Shown: positions 27,541 through 37,059, numbered from the stretch's first letter. The stretch is 64,000 nucleotides of DNA from Paenibacillus wynnii (GCF_030812855.1 NZ_JAUSTK010000009.1:124001-188000), one strand, 5' to 3'. Program-made: numbers and translations. The notes: generated by a model from the sequence alone, not told the origin.

Positions 27541-28389
27541 TTATAGAACAATGTCATTATTGATCTGCCTAAATCGATATTCCTTCGGTGAACATCCCTT
27601 TACCTTCTTGAACATCCGTGAGAAGAGTAGGGCATCCTGATATCCAACGGAGTGGGCAATCTCACCAATCGTACACTGAGTTTCTGCTAGCAGCTCGCAG
27701 GCCTTGGCTATGCGAAAGTTCAATAAATACTGCTGCGGCGGGATACCGATGGATTTTTTGAAAAGGGATGATAAGTATTTGCGATCCAGCTTTAACGTGG
27801 AAGACATCATCTCTACTGTGACATTCTCACAATAATGTGAATGTAAAAAATGGAGGCACTGCTCCACATAAAGGCTTTTTTGCTTAGGCAAAGGAAGGAT
27901 GTCGGGAGAAGCAGGGACTGTTTGCAGCAGTAGGGCAAGGAACTGGTAAAGGATTGCTTTTAAAGGTAAATCAAGACTATCTGTAATCTCCGCAGCCTGT
28001 GTAAGTCGTTCATACATCTCGGGCATTAATTCTAGATCCATAGGAAATACGGGATGCTCAGGAGACAATGATGTTTTGGATAAAAGATACTCGACCTGCT
28101 CACCCGTAAATGCGATCCACGAATAGGTCCATGGCGTATGCATATCGGCTGCATAATAAGTAACGATGTGAGGGTAGGTCAGAAAGGCTTGTCCAGCTTG
28201 CAGGGGTTGAGAATATTCTCCTACGGTTAGCCGGCCTGTTCCCTCGTGAATGAAATGGATCTTATAAATTTCACGAACACCGGGGCCGACAGAATGTCCC
28301 GGTACACAGCTCTCACGCCCCCAGTAATGTAGATGCAGGTCAGGATTGCCCCGAAAGGGACGTTCGGAATTGTAATTAAATATAGACAT
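27541..28389 (-). CDS. AraC family transcriptional regulator
   Basis: 282 residues. N-terminal cupin-like ligand domain (LHLHYWGRE, HFIHEGTGRL) and C-terminal AraC helix-turn-helix pair (MMSSTLKLDRKYLSSLFKK, then GYQDALLFSRMFKKVKGCSPKEYR). The ATG at 28389 gives the normal N terminus; the frame extends to 28521, but the extra 44 residues are not family-like. Sugar-binding members share this layout. Possible controller of the adjacent aldo/keto reductase. Confidence 0.85.
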   Translation of the reverse strand: MSIFNYNSERPFRGNPDLHLHYWGRESCVPGHSVGPGVREIYKIHFIHEGTGRLTVGEYSQPLQAGQAFLTYPHIVTYYAADMHTPWTYSWIAFTGEQVEYLLSKTSLSPEHPVFPMDLELMPEMYERLTQAAEITDSLDLPLKAILYQFLALLLQTVPASPDILPLPKQKSLYVEQCLHFLHSHYCENVTVEMMSSTLKLDRKYLSSLFKKSIGIPPQQYLLNFRIAKACELLAETQCTIGEIAHSVGYQDALLFSRMFKKVKGCSPKEYRFRQINNDIVL

Positions 28390-28547
28390 GGCTGCTTCAG
28401 CCTCTTTTCTAATAAGGTGTCTAGGTGGCAAGACGACATATTTCTCTAGTATACAATATATTTTAACGGACTGATAAAACGCAAATAAGAGGTGTCTCAT
28501 AGCCCCGAAAGGCTTGATCACCCCTTAGTGTGTATCCTTGTAGACGA

Positions 28548-28859
28548 TTAAGCCTCCATCTTCAGCATAACCAGCTCTTCCACGGGCTCGCCCTTAATTA
28601 AATGCTCCTCAACAATCCGCGGAACATCGTCCAGGGTTAAATTGTAGTACCAAATTCCGTCAGGATACACAATTAGAAAGGGGCCGTTGCCGCACAGTCC
28701 CAAGCAGCTTGTTTTGTTCATCTTTACCGTCTTGTGGATACCCTTCGCCACTAGCTCTTCCTTGAAAGCCTGCATAAGGTCCTCCACCTCTTGATTAGAG
28801 CAGTGCTCACTGCAGCAAAACAGCAAATGGTCCTTCAATACCTTTAACCGCATGTTCAT
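28548..28859 (-). CDS. (2Fe-2S) ferredoxin, thioredoxin-like
   Basis: 103 residues. Cysteines in LFCCSEHC near residue 12 and CLGLCGNGP near residue 53 match the four-Cys pattern of thioredoxin-fold 2Fe-2S ferredoxins. GGAGGT lies 8 nt before the ATG at 28859; the longer frame to 28967 has no ribosome site. Redox partner unknown. Confidence 0.85.
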   Translation of the reverse strand: MNMRLKVLKDHLLFCCSEHCSNQEVEDLMQAFKEELVAKGIHKTVKMNKTSCLGLCGNGPFLIVYPDGIWYYNLTLDDVPRIVEEHLIKGEPVEELVMLKMEA

Positions 28860-29154
28860 GGGTTTACCTCCTGTAATGTTGCATTTATTAACATGATTAC
28901 AGAAATTATAGCTTCTTAAAGGATAGAATGAATAGTGAAATAACAATTGTTCCCAAAATATTAACAAATGAGGTATTTGTGTAAATTGCGTGTAAGATTA
29001 TATAACTTACAATGGATAACATTGTAGAGATTGTGTCCGAGAGAACCTGCTTTGAATATGCAAATTCCAGTTTATTTGAGAGGTGATTGGTTAATATAGC
29101 TATGTACAAGGCATGCTAACTCAAATGAAAACTAACTAGCAGGAGGGAATCGTT

Positions 29155-30363
29155 ATGAATAAGAAAATTGTAGGTGTATTTCATACCGAACATGAGGCTT
29201 CTCAGGCTATTGAGGAATTAAAGCAGCATGGTTTTCAGGCAGATGATATCTCAGTCATTGCTAGAAATAAAAAAGATATAAATACAATCAATGAGGAAAC
29301 GGGAACCAAAGGAACTGGAGGATTGGCTTCCGGGGCTGCAACAGGTGGATTCCTCGGAGGTTTGACTGGACTTTTAGTGGGGATTGGCGCATTAGCTATT
29401 CCGGGCATTGGACCCATCATTGCAGCAGGGCCAATCGCGGCTACACTTGCAGGAGCTGCTGTAGGTGCGGGTACAGGTGGATTGGTGGGCGGATTGATTG
29501 GGCTAGGTATTCCAGAGGAACATGCTGCAAGCTACGATAAGCATGTAGAAGAAGGCCGGATTCTTGTGATGGTTGATGCCGACACCTCCAAGGCAGATGA
29601 TATTTATTCTGTTTTCCGCAGGAATAATTCCGCTAATTCTGACCACTATACAAACGATTATGCTTATAACAATACTTTTGGAGAAAAGGTGGTTGGAACT
29701 GTGAAGGATACTAGCAGCACTGTTGGAGATACAGTCGGGGATACTGTTAGAGGCGCACGTAACGTGGTTGAAAATACGGTGGATGCCGCATTTAACGGCT
29801 CTGGTCTGGAAGGGCGTATGGACACTGGACTCGATACCATGAATTCTGGAACGGCGGCTGGAACCACTCCCTTAGATAATGCTTACAGACCGGGAATGAC
29901 GGGAACAGTAGACACCGATACCGTGGCCATCACTAGCTCTACAACTGCTGATCTAACAGATCGGGATTTGGAACGGGATGAGGATCGCAAACTGCGCCTG
30001 CGCGAAGAACAGCTGGATATATCCAAGATTAATGTGGAAATGGGCGAAGTATTTGTTCATAAAGATGTTATTGAGGAGCAAAAAACAATCAACGTACCCG
30101 TTACTCGTGAGGAGGTTGTTATCGAACGCCGGGCTATTAATGATGATCCGACAGGAGAATCCGTCGGCATGAATGAAACAATCCGTATACCAGTAAGTGA
30201 AGAAAGAGTGGAAGTCAGCAAAAACACAGTAATTACAGGTGAAGTGGAAATTCATAAGCGGGCCGTTCAAGAAACACAACAAGTTAAGGATACTGTGCGG
30301 CATGAGGAAGCTCGGATTGATAAGACGGGTAATGTGACGGTTAGCGGTGAAGATGATCTCTAA
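29155..30363 (+). CDS. YsnF/AvaK-domain stress protein
   Basis: 402 residues. Residues 1-55 form the general-stress 17M-like start (VGVFHTEHEASQAIEEL). Residues 60-125 are a Gly/Ala-rich hydrophobic stretch. The last 130 residues are a YsnF/AvaK (DUF2382) domain with the repeating LREEQLDISK, VPVTREEVVIERR and IPVSEERVEV strands. Such proteins are stress-associated in Bacillus and cyanobacteria. GGAGG precedes the ATG. I did not find a clear sigma-B promoter. Confidence 0.85.
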   Translation: MNKKIVGVFHTEHEASQAIEELKQHGFQADDISVIARNKKDINTINEETGTKGTGGLASGAATGGFLGGLTGLLVGIGALAIPGIGPIIAAGPIAATLAGAAVGAGTGGLVGGLIGLGIPEEHAASYDKHVEEGRILVMVDADTSKADDIYSVFRRNNSANSDHYTNDYAYNNTFGEKVVGTVKDTSSTVGDTVGDTVRGARNVVENTVDAAFNGSGLEGRMDTGLDTMNSGTAAGTTPLDNAYRPGMTGTVDTDTVAITSSTTADLTDRDLERDEDRKLRLREEQLDISKINVEMGEVFVHKDVIEEQKTINVPVTREEVVIERRAINDDPTGESVGMNETIRIPVSEERVEVSKNTVITGEVEIHKRAVQETQQVKDTVRHEEARIDKTGNVTVSGEDDL

Positions 30364-30367
30364 GCAT

Positions 30368-30401
30368 AAGGGGCTTGACCGGATTCCCGGCCAAGCCCCT
30401 T
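30368..30401. terminator. Bidirectional terminator
   Basis: AAGGGGCTTG at 30368-30377 pairs with CAAGCCCCTT at 30392-30401, between the convergent stress-protein and glpX genes. Confidence 0.85.
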
Positions 30402-30437
30402 ATTAATACATATCTTATCTAAGACATCAAGGCTTGC

Positions 30438-31433
30438 TTACATAGACGCTACGTTCTGTCTATTCGTAATCCCATCCGGAATTTCTTTGCCCGGCAAGTA
30501 GTGAATGCTGCGGATATACCGAATCGTACGGCTCTGCGCCCTCATAATGACGGAATGCGTCTCCGCACGCTCTTTTCCGATAAAACGTACACCGCTTAAG
30601 AATTCTCCGGAGGTGACTCCAGTGGCGGCGAAGATCACATCGCCGGTTCCAACCATGTCTTCCATGTACAGCACACGGGTGGGATTGGCAATTCCCATCC
30701 GCAGGCAGCGCTGCATTTCGAAGGGTCCCTCAGGCAGTAGTTTTCCCTGGATTTCACCACCAAGGCATTTCAAGGCTGCAGCTGCGAGCACTCCCTCGGG
30801 AGCCCCGCCGGAGCCCATGTACAGATCAACATCACTGTCAGGCAAGGCTGCAGCAATAGCTCCTGCTACATCTCCATGACCCAGGAGTTGGATACGCACA
30901 CCGGCTTCGCGCAAGCTAGCGATCAGCTTCTCATGCCGTTTACGGTCAAGAACCATCACGGTTAACTCGGAAAAGGCTTTGCCGGTATGAAGGGAAGCCT
31001 TCTGTAATGTAATCTCCACAGGATCTTCAATATTTAGCTTGCCGGCGAGCTCTGGGCCGCAGGCCAACTTCTCCATATAAATGTCAGGGGCATGCAGAAG
31101 GCTTCCTTTATTGGCAATGGCGATCACGGATTGAGCATTATGCAACCCGCAGGCCACCACCTCTGTTCCTTCCAACGGATCCACGGCCACGTCAACCGAT
31201 GGGCCGCTGCCGTTCCCAACTCTTTCCCCTATGTAGAGCATCGGGGCATCATCCATTTCACCTTCACCAATCACAACAGTACCGTCGATGGAGACGGAAT
31301 CAAACATGGAACGGATAGCGGTGGTAGCCGCATCATCAGCTGCATTCTTATCTCCCCGGCCAATCCAGCGGGCTGATGCCAGAGCACCCATTTCAGTAAC
31401 CCGTACAATCTCAAGAGCTAATTCGCGTTCCAT
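30438..31433 (-). CDS. glpX: Class II fructose-1,6-bisphosphatase GlpX
   Basis: 331 residues. Metal-dependent phosphatase of gluconeogenesis. The GRGDKNAADDAA start, IGEGEMDDAPML and DPLEGTE metal/substrate motifs, and GGAPEGVLAAAAL are diagnostic. GGAGGGG precedes the ATG. Third gene of an operon with ccpN and ppsR, so the enzyme, its regulator and the PEP-cycle control protein are expressed together. Confidence 0.95.
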   Translation of the reverse strand: MERELALEIVRVTEMGALASARWIGRGDKNAADDAATTAIRSMFDSVSIDGTVVIGEGEMDDAPMLYIGERVGNGSGPSVDVAVDPLEGTEVVACGLHNAQSVIAIANKGSLLHAPDIYMEKLACGPELAGKLNIEDPVEITLQKASLHTGKAFSELTVMVLDRKRHEKLIASLREAGVRIQLLGHGDVAGAIAAALPDSDVDLYMGSGGAPEGVLAAAALKCLGGEIQGKLLPEGPFEMQRCLRMGIANPTRVLYMEDMVGTGDVIFAATGVTSGEFLSGVRFIGKERAETHSVIMRAQSRTIRYIRSIHYLPGKEIPDGITNRQNVASM

Positions 31434-31449
31434 ATAATTCCCCTCCTGT

Positions 31450-32250
31450 TCAAATGTAACCCATGATGATTCCGGCAGTTTCCTCGATAGCTTTATCCGT
31501 TATGTCAATAACGGGGCAGCCCAAGCGGGTAAATAATGTATCGGAGTATTCCATCTCCTCGGTAATGCGAGCCATGCTGGCATATTGGGAGCCTATAGGA
31601 AGGCCGAGCATCTTAAGACGCTCAGAACGGATCTTTAGCATGTGCTCAGGGTTCATTGTAAGTCCGATCAGCCGGTTCGGAGGCAAGCTTAGAAGCTGCT
31701 GCGGAGGACCAATCTCCGGAACAATCGGATAATTAACGACCTTTTTACCCCTATGGGCTAAGAAAATACTGAGCGGCGTCTTGGAAGTACGTGACATGCC
31801 CAGTAATACAATGTCCGCTTTCAGCATAGCACCGAGATCCCGTCCGTCATCACAGGCCACTGTAAATTCTATGGCCTCAATACGGCGGAAGTAGTTCTCA
31901 TCAAGCTGATGGAGAAGGCCGGGTTTACGCTGAGGGGCACTATGGAAGGTATCAATAAATGCCTGCATCATGGGGCCCATGATGTCTACAATCCGAAGAT
32001 CAAGCCTTACAGCCTCTTCACGTATGGTCTCTCGAAGCTCGGGTTGAACGAGAGTATAGGCGACAAAGCCCTGAGTCTGGGCCGCCTCTTCCATCAATTT
32101 CCTCAGTTCATCCTCATGTCTTACATTGCCGTATCTACGGATCGTAACTTTCTGATTCTGAAATTGGTGGATGACGGCCTGTACGACAGCTTCAGCCGTA
32201 TCTCCTATAGAATCCGAGCATATGGTTATGAATTGTGAAGACTCTTCCAT
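31450..32250 (-). CDS. ppsR: PEP synthase/PPDK regulatory kinase-phosphorylase
   Basis: 266 residues, the DUF299 family (YqfL in B. subtilis). ADP-dependent kinase and Pi-dependent phosphorylase of pyruvate phosphate dikinase or PEP synthase. ICSDSIGDTAEAV at the N terminus, and the P-loop GMSRTSKTPLS at about residue 152. GGAGG precedes the ATG. Lies 18 nt after ccpN, the same order I recall in B. subtilis (yqzB-yqfL), and 16 nt before glpX. Confidence 0.93.
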   Translation of the reverse strand: MEESSQFITICSDSIGDTAEAVVQAVIHQFQNQKVTIRRYGNVRHEDELRKLMEEAAQTQGFVAYTLVQPELRETIREEAVRLDLRIVDIMGPMMQAFIDTFHSAPQRKPGLLHQLDENYFRRIEAIEFTVACDDGRDLGAMLKADIVLLGMSRTSKTPLSIFLAHRGKKVVNYPIVPEIGPPQQLLSLPPNRLIGLTMNPEHMLKIRSERLKMLGLPIGSQYASMARITEEMEYSDTLFTRLGCPVIDITDKAIEETAGIIMGYI

Positions 32251-32268
32251 ACTGTTAGGTTCCTCCCG

Positions 32269-32913
32269 TTATTCTCTGGCTTCAAGATCGAGGAGAAGCT
32301 TTACGATGGAAGTTTTCGTCAGGCGCCCAACAACGTCCAGCTTTGTGCCGGCACCCTCCATTTCGCAGGGAACAACCACCGGCAAGCTGTCTACCTCGTG
32401 AAAAATCATTTTATGTGCCGCATCAAGCACCGGATCATCCGGTGAAACCGTTACTACTTTAGGCTGACGCGTCATAACCATACTTACGGGCATGGCGGCT
32501 GCGCTTGGATTTCCAAGCGTTACCTTCAGAAAGTCCTTGCGGGAAGCAACACCGGTAAGCTTGCCGTCATCGTCGCAAATGATAAGAGTGCCCACATCCT
32601 GCAGAAAAAGTGTCACTACGGCATCCTGAATGGTAGTGGTCTCGCGAATAATAGTAGGAACGCTCTGAATATCCTTTACCTTCGTTTCATGCAGCAGGTA
32701 ACCGCTGCCTAGACCGGGAGATGATTTCTTACCCAGAAAATAACCGACTTTCGGTTTAGCATCGATATATTCCAGCATAACCAGTACAGACAGATCAGAG
32801 CGAATGGTCGGCCGGCTTAGAAGCAGGCTCTCCGCAATCTGTTCTCCGGTAATCGGAGCTCTTTTTTTCACAATATCAATAATTTGTAATTGACGTGATG
32901 TCAGTTCGATCAC
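32269..32913 (-). CDS. ccpN: CBS-domain transcriptional repressor CcpN
   Basis: 214 residues. N-terminal helix-turn-helix (LTSRQLQIIDIVKKRAPITG, then LLLSRPTIRSDLSVL) and two CBS domains (about 85-205) sensing nucleotides. CcpN represses gluconeogenic genes (gapB, pckA) on glycolytic substrates. The GTG start at 32913 follows GGAGGG by 5 nt and matches the known protein's start; the longer frame from 32991 adds 26 non-homologous residues. First gene of the ccpN-ppsR-glpX unit. Confidence 0.92.
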   Translation of the reverse strand: MIELTSRQLQIIDIVKKRAPITGEQIAESLLLSRPTIRSDLSVLVMLEYIDAKPKVGYFLGKKSSPGLGSGYLLHETKVKDIQSVPTIIRETTTIQDAVVTLFLQDVGTLIICDDDGKLTGVASRKDFLKVTLGNPSAAAMPVSMVMTRQPKVVTVSPDDPVLDAAHKMIFHEVDSLPVVVPCEMEGAGTKLDVVGRLTKTSIVKLLLDLEARE

Positions 32914-33032
32914 AGGTTCCCTCCACTTTTCGGATACAAGTCGGTAATCCTCTGATGAAAAGGAGTACCGATTCTCAGCTCCCCCTTTCATATATGAGTC
33001 TTATTGACGTATTAATCATCTTTATGAGTTAT

Positions 33033-33061
33033 ATAATACATAATAGTGGTCATTAATGCAA
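33033..33061 (-). promoter_or_regulatory. Promoter of ccpN-ppsR-glpX
   Basis: On the minus strand TTGCAT (33056-33061), 17-bp spacer, TATTAT (33033-33038). Leaves a leader of roughly 110 nt before the GTG. Confidence 0.65.
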
Positions 33062-33079
33062 CATATAGTACGTACTATA

Positions 33080-34006
33080 TCAGATTTTTTTGGATAATTG
33101 TGCTCTATAACGTGGTTTTTGGATCAATTGCTTTAATGCACTGCCATTTACAAGCACGGTACCCGTAATTATGGTTGCTACGCCAACTAGAGTTATCCAG
33201 GAGACGGCTTCGTTATAGAACAGCACGCCCACGCCGACTGCAATGGGGGGAGAGATATACAGCCAAGTAGCAGGGAAGACCGGATTGGTCTTGGCAACGA
33301 GCCAGTAATACAAGCTGTGACCTACCATGGAGCCGATTACCATTAGATAGAGCATCGATCCGGCAGCCTTGAAGGAGAATAGAATGTCAACTTGTACCTT
33401 CTCCGTAAAGAGGGACAACACAAGCATTAATGCTCCGCCGTACATCATTTGCGCTGCATTCAAGGCGATAGGAGAGACCTTCGGGAAGGTAGCGATAACT
33501 TTTTTGGAATAGAGCGTCCCTGATGCGTAGCCGAGTTCACCGATTAGGATCACGACGCAGCCTATCACCCATAGGGAAGAGACATCCACAGAAAGGTTTG
33601 GCAGGACCAACAGAAGCACTCCGGTAAAGCCGATAAGACAGCCATATAAGGAGTGAATAGGTGATTTTTGCCGTAAAAAGAGGGTCTGTAGCAGTAAAAT
33701 CATAATGGGGCCGGTAGCCGACAGCACCGCAGCAAGCCCAGAAGAAACGAATTGTTCCGCCCAGTATAGGGCCGAGAAGGTTCCGAACGTCAGTGCAGCT
33801 CCCGTAATAAGCATTTCTTTGCGCAGCAGCAGCGAGAAGCTGACTTTTTGTTTCCAAACCATCCATAGGAATAGAACAGAACCTGCTAGAAAGAAACGTA
33901 ATCCGGCGGAGAAAAACGGGGGCAGACCTGCATCCACGCCGATTTTTATCGCGAGAAAGGTCGTAGCAAAGATTAGACATACCAAACTATAAGCCAAAAA
34001 TATCAT
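33080..34006 (-). CDS. EamA/DMT family exporter
   Basis: 308 residues with ten hydrophobic helices in two EamA repeats; typical stretches are FFSAGLRFFLAGSVLFLWM and the second-repeat GELGYASGTLYSKK. Likely exports amino acids or related metabolites. AAGGGG precedes the ATG. Divergent from a MocR-type regulator, a very common pairing in which the regulator controls the exporter. Confidence 0.88.
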   Translation of the reverse strand: MIFLAYSLVCLIFATTFLAIKIGVDAGLPPFFSAGLRFFLAGSVLFLWMVWKQKVSFSLLLRKEMLITGAALTFGTFSALYWAEQFVSSGLAAVLSATGPIMILLLQTLFLRQKSPIHSLYGCLIGFTGVLLLVLPNLSVDVSSLWVIGCVVILIGELGYASGTLYSKKVIATFPKVSPIALNAAQMMYGGALMLVLSLFTEKVQVDILFSFKAAGSMLYLMVIGSMVGHSLYYWLVAKTNPVFPATWLYISPPIAVGVGVLFYNEAVSWITLVGVATIITGTVLVNGSALKQLIQKPRYRAQLSKKI

Positions 34007-34060
34007 TTTCAGTTCCCCTTTAGCCTCTAAGTATTCCGTTAATCATAAAGGGGAGAACAT

Positions 34061-34088
34061 AGAACAGATTATCAACAGCAGAACAGAT
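34061..34088. promoter_or_regulatory. Direct repeat in the EamA-MocR intergenic region
   Basis: AGAACAGAT occurs at 34061-34069 and again at 34080-34088, 19 bp apart, with a partial third GAGAACAT just to the left. MocR regulators bind direct repeats, so this is a candidate operator. Confidence 0.5.
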
Positions 34089-34144
34089 GAGAAGCAAATT
34101 CGTGTACAATATAACAAATGAGTGGTGAGAGAGAGGGATACGCT

Positions 34145-35566
34145 ATGAAAAAGGCAGTCGAAGACCAGCAGACACACCCGCTATTTCGACAGGTGTATGA
34201 ATTCATAATCAACCGTATGGAGAGGGGGGAATGGAATGCGCATGATAAGCTGCCCTCTATCCGCCTGTTGGCTGAAGAGGTGAAAGTGCATCGACTGACC
34301 GTATTTAAGGCATATAAGCAGTTAAAAGAGGACGGAAGGGTCTATGTGCGAGATAAGTCTGGCTATTATGTATCCCCGGGTACCATGCTTTCGCCGGATT
34401 TTGAGGACAATGCGGTAGTGTCTTCCTATCTGCTTACGAACCCGCTTTCTGACATTCAACGCGTACCGGCTAAGTATCAGTTCTCCCAGGCACTTATTGA
34501 TCCTAATCTGCTGCCTAATCTCTATTTATCTGACTATGTAAAAAAAGTGTTCGATCTGTACCCGAAGGTCATGGGGACGTATTCGACCGTTCAAGGGGAT
34601 GACGAGCTTCGGGAGACGCTAAGCCGGCATTTCAATAAGCATCACCGACTGCAGCTGTCTTCGGAGGAATTATTGATTACTTCAGGAGCTCAGCAGGCCA
34701 TAAATCTAATCGCCAAAATTGTGTTGGGACCCATGGATACGGTGCTTGTAGAGAGGCCGACTTACAGTGTGGCTATGGATATTTTTAAGCGGGAGGGTGC
34801 GAGGCTTGTCCCGGTTCAAATTACTCCGGAGGGCTATGATCTGGAAGAGATCGAAGCGTTGATGGCGAAGCATAAGCCACGCATGTTCTATATGAACCCT
34901 ACCCATCACAATCCTACCGGGTACACGGTTCCGGTGCGGCAGCGCAAGCTCTTGGTAGAACTGGCAGAGCGCTACCGCTGCCTGCTGGTTGAAGATGATC
35001 CCTTTCGTGATATGTATTTCGATGAGGAGCCGCCGCCGCCCTTTTTTGCCTATGATACAGAGGGCTGGGTCATTTATATCAGCAGCTTCAGCAAATATGT
35101 AGCTCCCGGTCTGCGCATATGTGCCGTGGCCTGCCGCTTCCCCTTCATGGAGAGATTAATTACGGCCAAATCACTTGCGGATAACGGGACTCCCCTGTTG
35201 AATCAGAAAATCTTCCTCCATTACTACACCTCCCCGCGCCTGCAGCAGCATCTCGTGAAGCTGAGGATTGCACTACAGGTTCATAAGGAGATTATGGAGG
35301 AAGAGCTGGCTGCCACAGGCTGGGAGTGGAAGGCTCCGCAGGGTGGTTTGAACTTATGGGTGAAGCTGCCGGAAGAGATCTCTGTTGAGGCTTTGTTCCG
35401 GTTATGTGCACAACAATCGATAGCCTTTGTCCCGGGCGAGATCCTCGATCCCCTCGGAGAGATGAAATCGTGGATCCGTCTGAGTTATTCTTTTGCGAAT
35501 GAAGGTCAGCTTCGGGAAGGCATGCGGTTATTGAGGGCTGCAGCCGAGAGTCTGCAATCCTTATAA
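34145..35566 (+). CDS. MocR-type GntR/aminotransferase regulator
   Basis: 473 residues. N-terminal GntR winged helix (DKLPSIRLLAEEVKVHRLTV, about 40-60) fused to a fold-I PLP aminotransferase domain. Key parts are TSGAQQAINLIAKI, NPTHHNPTGY (PLP/substrate) and SSFSKYVAPGLR with the PLP lysine. GAGAGGG sits 7 nt before the ATG at 34145; the longer frame from 34118 covers the ribosome site. Presumed PLP- or amino-acid-responsive controller of the divergent EamA exporter. Confidence 0.92.
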   Translation: MKKAVEDQQTHPLFRQVYEFIINRMERGEWNAHDKLPSIRLLAEEVKVHRLTVFKAYKQLKEDGRVYVRDKSGYYVSPGTMLSPDFEDNAVVSSYLLTNPLSDIQRVPAKYQFSQALIDPNLLPNLYLSDYVKKVFDLYPKVMGTYSTVQGDDELRETLSRHFNKHHRLQLSSEELLITSGAQQAINLIAKIVLGPMDTVLVERPTYSVAMDIFKREGARLVPVQITPEGYDLEEIEALMAKHKPRMFYMNPTHHNPTGYTVPVRQRKLLVELAERYRCLLVEDDPFRDMYFDEEPPPPFFAYDTEGWVIYISSFSKYVAPGLRICAVACRFPFMERLITAKSLADNGTPLLNQKIFLHYYTSPRLQQHLVKLRIALQVHKEIMEEELAATGWEWKAPQGGLNLWVKLPEEISVEALFRLCAQQSIAFVPGEILDPLGEMKSWIRLSYSFANEGQLREGMRLLRAAAESLQSL

Positions 35567-35575
35567 ATCATCTTT

Positions 35576-36373
35576 TCATTCGGGTACCACTTGAAATAGA
35601 GAAGGTGCTGTTTCCTTGTTAAGAAAAAAAGTATCAGATCTCAGCCCGAGCCTTAGTGTTTCCAGGGGAATCGGGTCTGTGAAGGAGATATTAGCCAGGT
35701 TCACATTGGGTCCAGCCAGCTGGATGAATATCGTCTGCAGTTTTTTGGAGGGAGCCTCAAAAATGATTTTTTGCAGATCAATTCCGGTTTCTATGATTTT
35801 ATCAATAATCTCCAATCTCATTTCTCCATTGTCACGGCATATCCCGCTGGTACCACTTTCTCTGGCTTCCGTAATTACCCTTGCGGATCCCGCTTCCAAA
35901 TCCTCCTGTATCCATTCCACCCACTCGGATGCATCCTGAAGCAGGGCCTTGGAGCTATCCTTGGCGCCGACTTCACTGAAAACTATAAAATCTTTGGAGA
36001 GGTTTTTGATAAACATCGCCTTTTCTTTATTGGTCATCTCCAGCGTCCCGTTCGATATCTCGATATATTTACAGTTGAACCTGTTGAGGTACCTTTCGAA
36101 TGCACTCATTTTATTTTGGCTGATGAATTTCTCGAATAAGGTTCCGCCAAAAAAGAAGTCGATCCCGTTTTCTTGCAGGCAGGCTATTTTTTTCTCCAAA
36201 TGCTTGGTTACCACAGAGGTTCCCCAACCGAATTTTACATAATCAATATATTGCCCTGAGCTAAGGATAGTATCTTGAAAAAACTGTAAAGGGACACCGG
36301 TATCAATGAGCGCGGTAATCCCCTGTTCTCTCGGTTTGCTGCTTCTCTCGGGCAGGTTAAGTTCAGTATCCAT
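35576..36373 (-). CDS. comA: Phosphosulfolactate synthase
   Basis: 265 residues, ComA family (YitD of B. subtilis; unrelated to competence ComA). Adds sulfite to phosphoenolpyruvate to give (R)-phosphosulfolactate. Seen: KPREQGITALIDTG, DYVKFGWGTS, GGTLFEKF and EISNGTLEM, all on a TIM-barrel scaffold. Start overlaps the comB stop by one base (TGATG), so translation is coupled. Sulfolactate is abundant in B. subtilis spores, and this organism carries germination genes nearby. Confidence 0.9.
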   Translation of the reverse strand: MDTELNLPERSSKPREQGITALIDTGVPLQFFQDTILSSGQYIDYVKFGWGTSVVTKHLEKKIACLQENGIDFFFGGTLFEKFISQNKMSAFERYLNRFNCKYIEISNGTLEMTNKEKAMFIKNLSKDFIVFSEVGAKDSSKALLQDASEWVEWIQEDLEAGSARVITEARESGTSGICRDNGEMRLEIIDKIIETGIDLQKIIFEAPSKKLQTIFIQLAGPNVNLANISFTDPIPLETLRLGLRSDTFFLNKETAPSLFQVVPE

Positions 36374-37059
36374 CACAGGTCAACCCTCACAATCCTTGGC
36401 AAATTATTATTCTGGCTCACTTTCATGACAAATGGTGTGTGCAGTTCTTCTAAACACATTGCTATATCACCACTCCTGAATTCCGGTCTTTTCAAGTCGT
36501 AAAACTTATGGGCAGCCTCTGATGTGTTGATTCTTGAAGCGGTTTGGGCCGCAAGTAAGCTATCGCCATTCTCCAAGATATCCTTCATATACTCCGCACA
36601 AGCTAGGTCTTCATCTCCGGTAGGATGGGAAGCGATGATTTGAATGCTCTGATCGACTCCGCAGAGTTGTAGAATATGTTCAGCAGTTGTTCTGGCATTC
36701 GTAAATCCGGTGACGAACACATGCTTTGCGTCCAGCGCATTCAGTGCCGCCTTCACTCCATTGGTAGTCTTTTGGACGAGTGTTCTCCCCTGCAGATCGG
36801 CCTGAAGAAGACTAACCGGGGAATTATCAAGATCAAACCCTGCGATATAGAGTCCATTTGTTTCCCCTGCCAGCATGTATTCAGGGTAGTCTTCCTTCAT
36901 TCGAAATGCCGAATCGGTTGTCCCGGCCAGCAGAATCTCCTGTACCCCTTGAATAAAAGCATAATGGGCAAAGGTAAAGGCCCGTATGACATCGATGACA
37001 ACATTCACTTCAGCATGTGACAAATGGGGAGAGTGCCCCTGATAAAGTTTAACTGCCAT
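36373..37059 (-). CDS. comB: 2-phosphosulfolactate phosphatase
   Basis: 228 residues, ComB family (YitC of B. subtilis). Dephosphorylates phosphosulfolactate to sulfolactate. NVVIDVIRAFTFAHYAF near the N terminus, GETNGLYIAGFDLDNSP and QKTTNGVKAA are conserved blocks. ATG at 37059 is favoured, 6 nt after AGGAG; an adjacent in-frame GTG at 37062 is possible. No ComC/ComDE genes follow, so the end product is sulfolactate rather than coenzyme M. Confidence 0.9.
   Translation of the reverse strand: MAVKLYQGHSPHLSHAEVNVVIDVIRAFTFAHYAFIQGVQEILLAGTTDSAFRMKEDYPEYMLAGETNGLYIAGFDLDNSPVSLLQADLQGRTLVQKTTNGVKAALNALDAKHVFVTGFTNARTTAEHILQLCGVDQSIQIIASHPTGDEDLACAEYMKDILENGDSLLAAQTASRINTSEAAHKFYDLKRPEFRSGDIAMCLEELHTPFVMKVSQNNNLPRIVRVDL

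Noticed and set aside
29050..29154. Sigma-B promoter for the YsnF-like gene
   Set aside because: No acceptable GTTT-N13-15-GGGTA pair was found, despite the stress-protein family.
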